In this document: positions 22,801 to 31,712 of the stretch, piece by piece
How positions within the stretch are numbered: the first letter of the stretch is position 1
Layout of the letters: each line of letters opens with the position of its first letter
Assembly: GCA_000733355.1 (NCBI GenBank)
Contig: JNVV01000007.1
Coordinates: 1,292,370-1,356,369, forward strand
Source of the DNA: Falciphora oryzae
Taxonomy: Eukaryota > Ascomycota > Sordariomycetes > Magnaporthales > Magnaporthaceae
Direction of reading: 5' to 3'
Length of the DNA stretch: 64,000 nucleotides
Notes under the pieces: model-generated
The model's database searches: none
The model's input: only the letters and a program-made list of their open reading frames with translations
Told to the model about the DNA's origin: nothing
Made by a program: the position numbers and the translations under genes

Positions 22801-24831
22801 AACAGGCCTGTGCTGCTTGCCCTTGGAGGATCACGACCAACGTTCGCACTACCGCTAGTTTGGGCAATGACATAATCCTTGCTGCCTCAGCTCTCCTCCC
22901 CGGTCTGGGCTTACTACGCACATCCACCATACACCGCGCGCCATACCTACACCGTCCTGCCTCTCTATGCCCGCTATACATTTTTAGATTTTCCCGTCCG
23001 CGCCCGTGGGAACGGCCTTTCCCAACTCGGTCCCGAACCTGCAGCGGCTGCATGGGAGAGCAAGGGAAGAAAGAGAGAAACCAACGCCCCCCGGTCTGCG
23101 CTTGGGCTGCGCGTTCTCACGAGCCACCCATGCGCCTACTTCTCTCGCTCGCATGTGCGGTTGCTCACCGTACCCATCCCCTTGGGCGCGAAGAAGGAGG
23201 AAAATCATCAACCTCAAACATGAGTGAATGAAAGGAAGGGGGCTAAGTCCGCCGGTGAGGGCCTAGAGACGCAAGATGGGCCCGTAAATATTGTTTCTAT
23301 TTTTCCTTTTTTTTATTTTCTTTTCCCTTCCGTTTTCTGGGTCGGATCTCCGAGCCGGTAGTCTCGTGTTTGATGGTCCTGATCACAGAGTGGCGGTGAA
23401 GGATGAGAAAAAAAATCCGCGTGGGCTGCTTGCAAGCTCTTTTTTCGGCACCTTTTTTTTTTTTTTTTTTTTTGCTCGTTGACTTGTTTATTCCCCGGCT
23501 GGTTCCGTTCACGAACGTTATCTTGGGAACCGTGCTGGAATCATACATCCTACCCTTGTGAGCCTCACACACGCCCCCCCTTTTTGTGCCACCGCAAAGA
23601 GAGAGGGGGGAAAAAATAGGAGCACACTTGAAACGCCATGGCGGGCAAGAGCTCCTCCACCAGGGGCGTTGCGATCACCGCAGTCAGCACAGCATCAGCA
23701 CTGCACAGGTAGGCAGGAGAAGCGAAGAGGGAAGAAATGGCCTGGCTGTGGACCGGGCGACGCTCCCCTTGGCAGATCCTCCCCGCCCTGCCGTACGACC
23801 GAGCCGTCCGGGACGATCGGGGTAGGACGAGGGAACGGACTGGCTCGGGAGGTGTCAAGAGTTGCAGTTGACCAAGTTTCTTCTTTTTTGTTGTTTTTGT
23901 CATGTACATACATACATCACACCGTACATACGGAGAGAGAACGCGAGAACGGTGGACCTGACTGGATTTTTGCCTTGCCATCTTCTCCCTCGTGCTTGCC
24001 TGCCGGCCTGCCAGTCTGCCCGCCCGTCTGCCCGCCCGCCTTAGGTACCCTTTCGGTTTGATCGAACGGTTTGCCTCTGTTGCTCATCCCCACCGCGAAC
24101 CAGACTTTGCATCCCCTTCCTCCCGGGATGATAGTGGGAGCATCGTTCGTTCCTCTCCCGCTTGGGAGGGGGCGTGGCCGTAGGGAGTGAGTGAGTGAGT
24201 GACCATGGTCCGATTGCGCCGGCTTCACAGGCCCGGCGCAGGTGAGCAACGAGTTCGCCTCTCACCCACCACCCCTGCTGGTTACAATGTTTGCTTTCGC
24301 ATCGCCTCTTGGAGGAGCCAAAAAAAAGACAGTCACGGGTGCCAGCTGGTGACCTCTCACGTGCAGAGGGCCTGCAGGAGACCGGCTTGTTTGCTCTCTC
24401 ATGTCAACCCGGGCGCGCGCGTCACGGCTCCTCATAGTGTCACTAGAGCGGCGTTTCCGTTCGTTGCTCCCTCACGCCAAAGGCTGACTCACGGATGCCC
24501 CCCTCAGTGGTCGGTTGCACGGGGAAGCTCGGGTAGTTAGGGTATCCATTTCTTTGCAGTGTTGAGTGTGTTGTGTTGAGTCGGAAAGGTGTATCGAGCG
24601 CGAGCACCATCTCCTCGCTGTTTGCGGGGGAGTTCGGCCGATCATGGGAGTTCTCCCGCCCGCAACACGACAGGATGTGAAACTGAGAGGCGCGAACGCC
24701 AGAGACTGCCCGGCTACGCTAGGTAACATCACACGCGACACCAGTAGGCTCCGAGCTTCTCCGATATGCTGTCGCACGCGGTCACGTTGTACGCGTTGTA
24801 TGTATGCCCGGAAGCTGAGGCCGGCCTGCTA
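16814..24831. other. 8-kb gene-free block upstream of the bZIP gene
   Basis: No frame in these 8 kb looks like a conserved protein. The longer ones (up to 286 codons) are GC-rich overlapping shadows or runs of Arg/Pro/Ser. Consensus minus-strand donors GTAAGT at 17463-17468 and 17073-17078 would suit introns in a long bZIP leader. It contains T21 at 23453-23473, many pyrimidine tracts and a CCTAGGTA site at 18484-18491. Candidate contents are an extended promoter, a spliced 5' leader, or a long non-coding RNA. Confidence 0.55.
23453..23473. repeat. T21 homopolymer
   Basis: Uninterrupted run of 21 T in the gene-free block between Noc4 and the bZIP gene. Confidence 0.95.
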
Positions 24832-26529
24832 CTAGAAGTCCCATAGCTTCACCAGCAGGCTGTCCTGCTGCCCGCTTTCCCGATCATGGGGGAGCAGTAT
24901 CCTCTTCGGGATCTGAAACTCCACCACTGGGCTCCTCTTGATCTCCTTGCTGAGCTCTCCTTCGAGGAGCTGCATTTCATGTCGGTCAGTCATATGATGC
25001 TTCAAAGAAAGGGCTAGTGGGGGGCTAAAGACACTTACACTTGCGTATGAGTGGTCAAGAAAGTCCTCCACATTGTAGAATTGCTTCGTAAACTGTTCCG
25101 AGATGATCTTGGCGATGGTGGCCACGTTTGGATGATAGTGTGACTGCAGCTGGACAATTTCCCAGAGGCAGCTCTCGATGGCTTGTGTCTCCATCGGATC
25201 CTTCTCCTCTGGCAGGAATGGGTCGTCCATGCCCTCGTTCTCCAGCAACTCTCGCTCCTCGTCCGTGCGGATTTCGCGGTGCATCATGAACGTGCACAGA
25301 GGGTGCTTCTTGAACAAATTGTAGAACCATGGAATAACAACCACGATGGCACTGGGCGGGGCGTTGAGACACAGCCTGGCCAGTCTCTTGATAAAGCTCG
25401 CTACAAGCTGCGCCGGCAGGTGAGACGAAGAGAGGAAGGTGTCGAGCAGCCGGAAGAACCTGGACCGATGCTTGGAGTGGAGGAGGTCGGCGTCCAGGAG
25501 CGAGTAAAGCTTGGTGTAGAACTCGGGGTAATCCAAGTTCCGCTCCTGTATGAGGTAAAAGACTCCGGACAGCGCGAGGAGCGAGACCGAGCCGCCCTCG
25601 TTGAAGCTGTCGGTGAGGAAGTCCATGAGCATCTCGGGCTTTGTGAACCATGGCGCAACGACAGTCGAGATGACAGCCAGAACCCGCTTCCTCTGCTCCT
25701 TGTCCAGACCCAAGTTCAGCAGCTTCACCCAGGCGTCCTGCGCTGGTCTCTTGTGTTGGGCCACCGAGTACATCGAGTGTGACTTCTTCTTCGGCGGGTC
25801 AACGTAGAACTCGCCGATATCGTCGTTGGACTCGGGGACGGCCTCTATTGAAGACAGCAGCTCGAAGACGCCGTCGAAACAGGGAGGCGCGTCAGGCGAC
25901 GGCGCAGCCAGCGTCTCGGATATGGCCTTGAACGTATAAAAGCGGACGTCGTCATATGCATTGACGAACTTCTCAGCAAGCTCAGCCCGCAGGCCACTGG
26001 CACTCGCGCCCTTGGAGACGGCAGCCGCGACAATCTGGGTCATGAACTGCCTGGGGAACGAGTACTCCTCGCTCTCTGATGACGTAGCCGCGGCCTCGGC
26101 CTTCAGCAGGCGCATCGCGAGCGTGAGAGCGGTGGAGGATGCGTCCTCCTGGAGCAGGAACCTCTGCAGCACAGCCTTGTACTCGGAAAGACGGTCCTTG
26201 AGCCATGCCACAACGACCGCATCCTTCCCCGAGCCCTCCTTCTTCCTCCTCAGGGCGCCTTGGGCCAGGAGCCGGATGAAGACGCGACAGAGGGACACCG
26301 CGGCGACCAGGTCGGTCCCGTCTTCGTCGTCGCCCTTTTGCGCAAATGCGATGAGCGCGGCAATGTTGTTGTAGTTTTTCTTGGACTCCACGATGCCCTC
26401 CTCCAGCAGCAGAATCTGGGCTTGCTGGTCGTCGTCGGATTCGTCGCTGCTCTCTGACCGTGCTCGTTTTTGAGGACGCTCGGCCGCAGCCTGGGGGCGT
26501 TTCCTCTTTGCAACGCTGCCGGCAGCCAT
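24832..26529 (-). CDS. Nucleolar complex protein 4 (Noc4), ribosome biogenesis
   Basis: Two exons, 26529-25039 and 24969-24832, giving 542 residues. The 69-nt intron (GTAAGT...GACTGAC...ATGCAG) is itself an open multiple of three. Removing it joins DHSYAS to LLEGELSKEIKRSP, which fits the family. The N-terminus is basic and acidic (KRKRPQ.., ESSDESDDD), typical of nucleolar proteins. The C-terminal half carries the CBF/Noc domain: FYLIQERNLDYPEFYTKLY, SRFFRLLDTFLSSSHLP and IPWFYNLFKKHPLCTFMMHR are its hallmark segments. In yeast, Noc4 pairs with Nop14 in the small-subunit processome and is needed for 40S assembly. Start ATG 26529 is followed by MAAGSVAKRKRP. It is divergent from ATP synthase subunit b with 417 bp between starts. 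Confidence 0.95.
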   Translation of the reverse strand: MAAGSVAKRKRPQAAAERPQKRARSESSDESDDDQQAQILLLEEGIVESKKNYNNIAALIAFAQKGDDEDGTDLVAAVSLCRVFIRLLAQGALRRKKEGSGKDAVVVAWLKDRLSEYKAVLQRFLLQEDASSTALTLAMRLLKAEAAATSSESEEYSFPRQFMTQIVAAAVSKGASASGLRAELAEKFVNAYDDVRFYTFKAISETLAAPSPDAPPCFDGVFELLSSIEAVPESNDDIGEFYVDPPKKKSHSMYSVAQHKRPAQDAWVKLLNLGLDKEQRKRVLAVISTVVAPWFTKPEMLMDFLTDSFNEGGSVSLLALSGVFYLIQERNLDYPEFYTKLYSLLDADLLHSKHRSRFFRLLDTFLSSSHLPAQLVASFIKRLARLCLNAPPSAIVVVIPWFYNLFKKHPLCTFMMHREIRTDEERELLENEGMDDPFLPEEKDPMETQAIESCLWEIVQLQSHYHPNVATIAKIISEQFTKQFYNVEDFLDHSYASVSVFSPPLALSLKHHMTDRHEMQLLEGELSKEIKRSPVVEFQIPKRILLPHDRESGQQDSLLVKLWDF

Positions 26530-26946
26530 GGTGCGACTCCGCTCCCAGCTCCTGCACTAGGTCTGGTCGTCGAAGGGTCGATTGGGCGATTCGCGCATTG
26601 GGTGGTGAAGCGCAGTTGGGATTCCCTCTACGTCCCAGTGAGGGTCCTTTCTGCGGGAGCCAGCATGGATTTCTTTTTTTTTTTTTGCCGCCTTATCGAT
26701 AAAGGCCCGTCCGCCCGCGCCTCGATGCGCCGAAGGGAGCCCGAGCCTGGCCCGAGCGGGGAAGCTGTGTATTACATAATGCGATTGACTGCCAACTTGC
26801 GAGATGTTCCGGACGTCACATGACTTGCAAGCCGAATTAGCACGGGTCTGGTAAAACCTCAACCAAGATCCCTCTGCCAGGTCCCCAAGCTCCCGCCCCG
26901 AACCCATCGTCCAGGTTGACAAACACCATCTCCGCTCATCACCAAA
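26530..26946. promoter_or_regulatory. Shared divergent promoter, Noc4 / Atp4
   Basis: The 417 bp between two outward-facing start codons must hold both promoters. A T-run lies at about 26670-26685. No specific factor site is recognisable to me. Confidence 0.55.
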
Positions 26947-27993
26947 ATGGCGTCCCGCTTGGCCAGAACTGCGCTCGGTAAGCTCGCCCCCGCGTGATTG
27001 ATATGGTCAATGGACCCAATTGGCCGAGGCGCCCGAGGGGGGATGGCCCATGGACCGTGAACGCCTCAAAGCCCGCAGCGGGCGCAAAGCAGTGCAAATT
27101 TCGCTCACACTCCCGCCGCCGTAGGGGCTGCCCGCCTCCGACCCGCCGCCCTCGCCCAGCAGCGAGCGGCCCTGCCCGCGCTCACGTCGCTCACGACCAC
27201 GCGCGCCTCGTCCAACGTGCCCGCCGAGGACCCCAAGACCAAGGCCCAGTCGCTCATGGACGCCATCCCCGGCAACTCGCTGGTCTCCAAGTCGGCCATC
27301 CTCTCGTCCGCCGCCGCCCTCTCCGTCTACGCCCTCTCTAACGAGTACTATGTCGTCAACGAGGAGACCGTCGTGGCCTTCTGCTTGCTCAGCGTCTGGG
27401 GCGCCGTCATCAAGTACGGAGGCCCCATGTACAGCCAGTGGGCCGACGCCCAGTCCGAGAAGGTCAAGAGCATCCTGAACGCGGCCCGCGCCGACCACAC
27501 CCAGGCTGTCAAGAACCGCATCGACAACGTCCAGCAGATGTCGAGTGTTGTTGACATCACCAAGTCGCTGTTTGCCGTCTCCAAGGTACGGAATATTGGC
27601 GCGCGTCGACCGTGGCTGGCACCTGTAGTGCTCTTTACTGACTTGGCCTTTTGAAATCCCTCCCTACAGGAAACCGCCCAGCTTGAGGCCCAGGCCTACG
27701 AGCTCGAGCAGAAGACTGCGCTGGCCGCCGAGGCCAAGAACGTTCTGGACTCGTGGGTCCGCTACGAGGGCCAGGTCAAGCAGCGCGAGCAGAAGGAGCT
27801 TGCCGAGTCCATTATCGCCAAGGTCAGGAAGGAGCTGGAGAGCCCCAAGGTGCTCCAGCAGATTCTTCAGCAGAGTATTGCTGATGTTGAGAGTGAGTTG
27901 CCTTTCGAGGCTCTGCTTCGCCTCGTTCACGCCAGAGAATGGCATTACTGACATGATTGCAATGCTGCAGGGATCGTCTCTTCCAAGAAATAG
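26947..27993 (+). CDS. atp4: Mitochondrial F1Fo ATP synthase subunit b (Atp4)
   Basis: Four exons: 26947-26977, 27125-27585, 27670-27892, 27971-27993 (245 residues, the usual family length). The N-terminus MASRLARTALGAARLRPAAL is Arg/Ala-rich without acidic residues, as expected for a mitochondrial presequence. Mature-protein hallmarks are KAQSLMDAIPGNSLVSKSAI, the hydrophobic pair of segments from ILSSAAALSVYAL to FCLLSVWGAVIKYGGP, and a long charged helix ending ELESPKVLQQILQQSIADVERI. Subunit b forms the peripheral stalk that stops the catalytic head turning with the rotor. All junctions keep the frame; introns are 147, 84 and 78 nt. The gene starts and ends with tiny coding exons (31 and 23 nt), so a simple ORF search misses both termini. 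Confidence 0.95.
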
Positions 27994-28292
27994 AGGGCTG
28001 GCGGCCAATAGAACTAAAAAAGACGCTTTCCTTCCCTTTGTACTCCCTCTCGTGTCGATACACCCTGTGCTATAATCAATCCATCAATCCTCTAATGTCT
28101 TGTGCTTGTCCTGGATGTGTTGAACCGCGAGCCGCTTTTGGCTCAGTTGGCAGGCCTCTTGTGTGCCGGTGGGGAGAAGCTAACATTGCGGGGACTGTTG
28201 CTCGTCGATCTATTCTCATTATCGCGCTTACGGAAAAGGTAGGATACAGTGCCCCAAAATCGCATGCATGTGAACAGATGAAATAGAGCTCA

Positions 28293-30691
28293 TCAGTACG
28301 ACCACGGTCTGTTCTTCAGCCTTTGCGCATCCTCGGGCTTTCCTTCCAGGGGCCAGTCGACCTCCTCTGGGTTTATGTACCAAGACGGATCACCCTCAGT
28401 CTCGGTGGTGCTCCAGCCGTTACCCAGCCAGCGGAGCAGGTTCCCGCTCGTGTCGTTACTCTCGAACACAAAGTCCTCCCACCGCGGCGACCGCAGCGCC
28501 TCGAGCGCGTGCAGCGTCGAGCCGGGCCACAGGGCGACGATGGGCCCCCTGCCGCCGTCGGCGCGGTACCAGGACTTGCAGTCCTCGAGGTGGACGGTGC
28601 GGCGGAAGTACTCGTCTGCGAACTGGGTGAAGTCGCGGACGCGCTCGGCGCGCGGCTCGACGGTGGCGTAGTCCTCCTTCTGCATCTTGCGCAGCACCTT
28701 CACGACGTAGTCGCACTCGGCCTCGAGCATCTTGGTCAGGCTGCCGAAGCCGATGGCCGAGTTGGGGCCGAACTGGAGCAGCAGGTTCGGGAACCCGTCG
28801 ACGGCGACTGACAGGTAGCTCTCGGGCCGCGGGGACCACCGCTGCGCCAGGGTGACGCCGCCGCGGCCCACGACGCGGAAGGGCGGCGCCGTGGCGGTGT
28901 GGAAGCCCGTCGCGCAGACGAGGGCGTCCAGCCCGGTGTGCTCGGCGCCCGAGGCGAGGACCACGCCCGTCTCGGTCACGCTCGCGACGGCCTCGCTGAC
29001 CAGCGAGACGTTGTCCTCGGTCAGGGCCTCGAGGAAGCCCGGGCCGGGCGTGAGGCGCCGGCAGCCGGGGGAGAAGCCGGCGACGACGCGCTCGAACAGC
29101 TCGGGCTTCTTGGCCAGGCGCTCGCGCATCAGGGCCGTCATGCCCTCGCGGAAGTCCTGGAGCATTTGCGTGCCCGACATCAGGGAGTCGTCTGTGAAAC
29201 CTGTGGTTAGTTTGGAGGGCTTCTTTCCCCCTGGATGGATGTTCACATCACTGCGAGGGGGGGCACACTTACGGATCAGATTACCGCCGTCTTCGACCCC
29301 TTTGCGGAACTTGAACCATGCCTCGGGGTCCTTTGCGAACAGCGCCCGCATTTCCTCGGTGACTTGAGCCCGGAGATTGCCACGGTTAGCCCGCATATCC
29401 ACAATTCAAAGATGTGTTGTTGGAATACTCACATTCCGTGGTGCCATTTGGCTTCCCCAAAGTCGCCATGGCATCGATTCCAAACGACGGCGAAATCCAT
29501 GTCTTGGACCTTGCAAACACGGTGATGGATGTGCCCTCGACGCGCCGGAGATTCGGCAGGATCTGGATTCCGCTCGAACCGTTGCCGATAATACCGACCT
29601 TCTTGTTCTTGAAGTCATATCTTTGCTCGGGCGCAACGAGACTGTCAGCTCTTGGCGCTCATTTTCCCACCCTCTCTTTTTCACGGATCGACGAGACTTA
29701 CGTAGTATCCCAGTCACCAGAATGGAGGAGCTTGCCCTTGAACTTGTCCAGGCCGAGTATTTCCGGCCACGCGATGTCGTTCAGCTGCCCCCGAGCACTG
29801 ATAAGAATGTCTGTCTCCTCCTTGAAAGTCTCGCCGGTCTGCAGCCGGACGACTTCGATGATCCTGAGGCCAGGCGCAAGGTTAGCATCAGCGAGCCCAA
29901 CAAGGCACTATACACACTAGCCGACCAGCAAAGAAGGCACCTACCATTTCCTCTTGACCGCATCCCACACGCACTCCTTCACCTCGTGCGACGTCTTGAT
30001 AAACCTCGTGGCTCCGAACCTTTCTGCTACGCCCTGGAGGTACTCCTGGATCTCCTTGCCCGGGGCGTAAAGGTTCGACCAGTCCTTGTTCGGGGCGAAC
30101 GTGTACTGGTACGAGTGTGCTTTTTATCGTATGTGCTCTAGTCAGCACAGTGCTCTGTGACAAAATCGTGATTGGGGGTGTGCTGTCAATGGGACTTACA
30201 AGGAATATCGCAGGCAATCCCTGTTTAGCCGAGCCCAAGGGAGGCTTCTGTTAGCGGCCAGGCCTGCCTTTTTGCCAAGCTGGGTGCAAAAAGTGAAAAG
30301 GGTTCTGACCTGGATACTTGTTTAGCCACCTGCCAATTGTCGATCCTTGTCAGTCAAAAAGTCATACGCTTCATGATCGTGTTTGTGGGAACGAACTGCC
30401 ATCCATCGAGATGGCAGATGCGACGTCGGGACTTTGCTTACCATACACCCCCGATGCCGTCACTCTTCTCGTACACCGCGAGGTCGATGTTCCTAAGTTT
30501 TTCCGGGATCCTGCAGGTAGAGTCGGGTTATCAAATAGCCTCTTGCAGGCAAGACAAGGGGAAGCCCATGGTTACCTGATGGCAGCGAGGATCCCAGAGA
30601 AGCCAGCCCCGATGACCCTGACCTTCAGGGGCCTCAGGTTCTCAACCGGAGCCTCCTTCAGGGTGAAGGCGACAGGTCCGTGACTTCCCAT
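28293..30691 (-). CDS. Flavin monooxygenase, Baeyer-Villiger type
   Basis: Nine exons (30691-30576, 30510-30442, 30329-30310, 30220-30200, 30119-29945, 29863-29702, 29620-29433, 29362-29273, 29191-28293) give 579 residues; all junctions are consensus and keep the frame. The first Rossmann motif is VIGAGFSG near residue 26 (FAD). The Baeyer-Villiger fingerprint FKGKLLHSGDWD (F-x-G-x3-H-x3-W-D) follows, then a second Rossmann motif VGIIGNGSSG (NADPH). Such enzymes insert one oxygen atom next to a carbonyl using FAD, NADPH and O2; the substrate cannot be deduced. Exons 3 and 4 are only 20 and 21 nt; exon 3 encodes the GGVWWLNKYP region. The gene stands among housekeeping genes with no cluster partner, suggesting stand-alone catabolism. 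It converges with Atp4, with 299 bp between the stops. Confidence 0.92.
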
Positions 30692-31712
30692 CGTGGAAGT
30701 GGAGCTTTGGGCCGGATCTAGCAGGCGAGGGAAGAAAAAGAAAAAAAAGAAAAAAAAAAAGGCGGGCAAGGAATGTGATGCCAAAAAGAAAGTCTTGCAC
30801 AACCCTCAGCAAAGACGCGGCAGAGTCCAAGAGATGGTATACAAGAAGATAGACCGGAAAGAGGGGGGATGGCACTCAATATAAATCGATAAAGCCAATT
30901 TCTGAGCATCTAATTATCACTTCTCTTCCTATAGCAGACTCCTTTTAAGAAAACAATACGAACCCCTAAGAAAAAAAAAAACATATCATCCCCCCCGAAC
31001 CAGTCCGCGGGGGAGGCCCCAGGCGCCAACAACACAAGTGGACAGGTTGTCCCGCCCGCGGGTGCCCACAGGGCAGAGCACCAGATATGGATGGAGGAAG
31101 GATTTTTGTTACCCATGGTTTGCTGCTTCATGAAACGCCGCGAGGCCCCTCAGTGAGCCCACACAGCGAGCAAAAAAAAAAAACACAGGCACGCATGCAC
31201 ACCCCTTGGCTTTGCGGCGGTCCTGGTCGTATCGTGCGGGCAGTGTCGTACGAAGCGGGGAGCCAACCTCGGCCGCCCGTCGCGCGGTCCCCACCACCGG
31301 GGGACTCCTCCCGTCGGGCCTTTTTTTCAAGGGGTGGTCGAGTCATGTCCGTCTCCACGGGCCAGTGCAGGGGAGGGCTACCTAAGCTCGTGCTCCTTCG
31401 CTTGGCCCCCGAAGCCAAGGCACTGTTTGTGATGGACGGCAAGCAAATAACTCCACGACGTGATAGTGTTGGTTACCTTCCGAGGTTGAGTACGCCGGTG
31501 ATGTGATTTTTCTTTTTTATGTGGGTAAACCGGGCGGGCAGCGACGCGCACGGCCACGCGCGGCAGTCCCATTCGGGAACTGCTCGGCCCGTATGACGGT
31601 GGCACAAGGGGGAGGTAGCAGTATCGACGGGAGTTATGAACGTTGGTTTACAGTGCAATCGGGGATATTTAGCCGACGAGTAGCCGGGCAGCCCAGGGGT
31701 ATTGCAACCCCC
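30692..31712. other. Intergenic between two minus-strand genes
   Basis: Contains the 5' flank of the monooxygenase, with an A-rich tract at about 30737-30761, and the 3' flank of Utp12. A short AT-rich stretch lies at 30880-30990. I see no gene. Confidence 0.6.

Noticed and set aside
24050..24075. tRNA B-box-like GTTCGATC on the minus strand
   Set aside because: No matching A box, anticodon arm or acceptor stem could be laid out around it.
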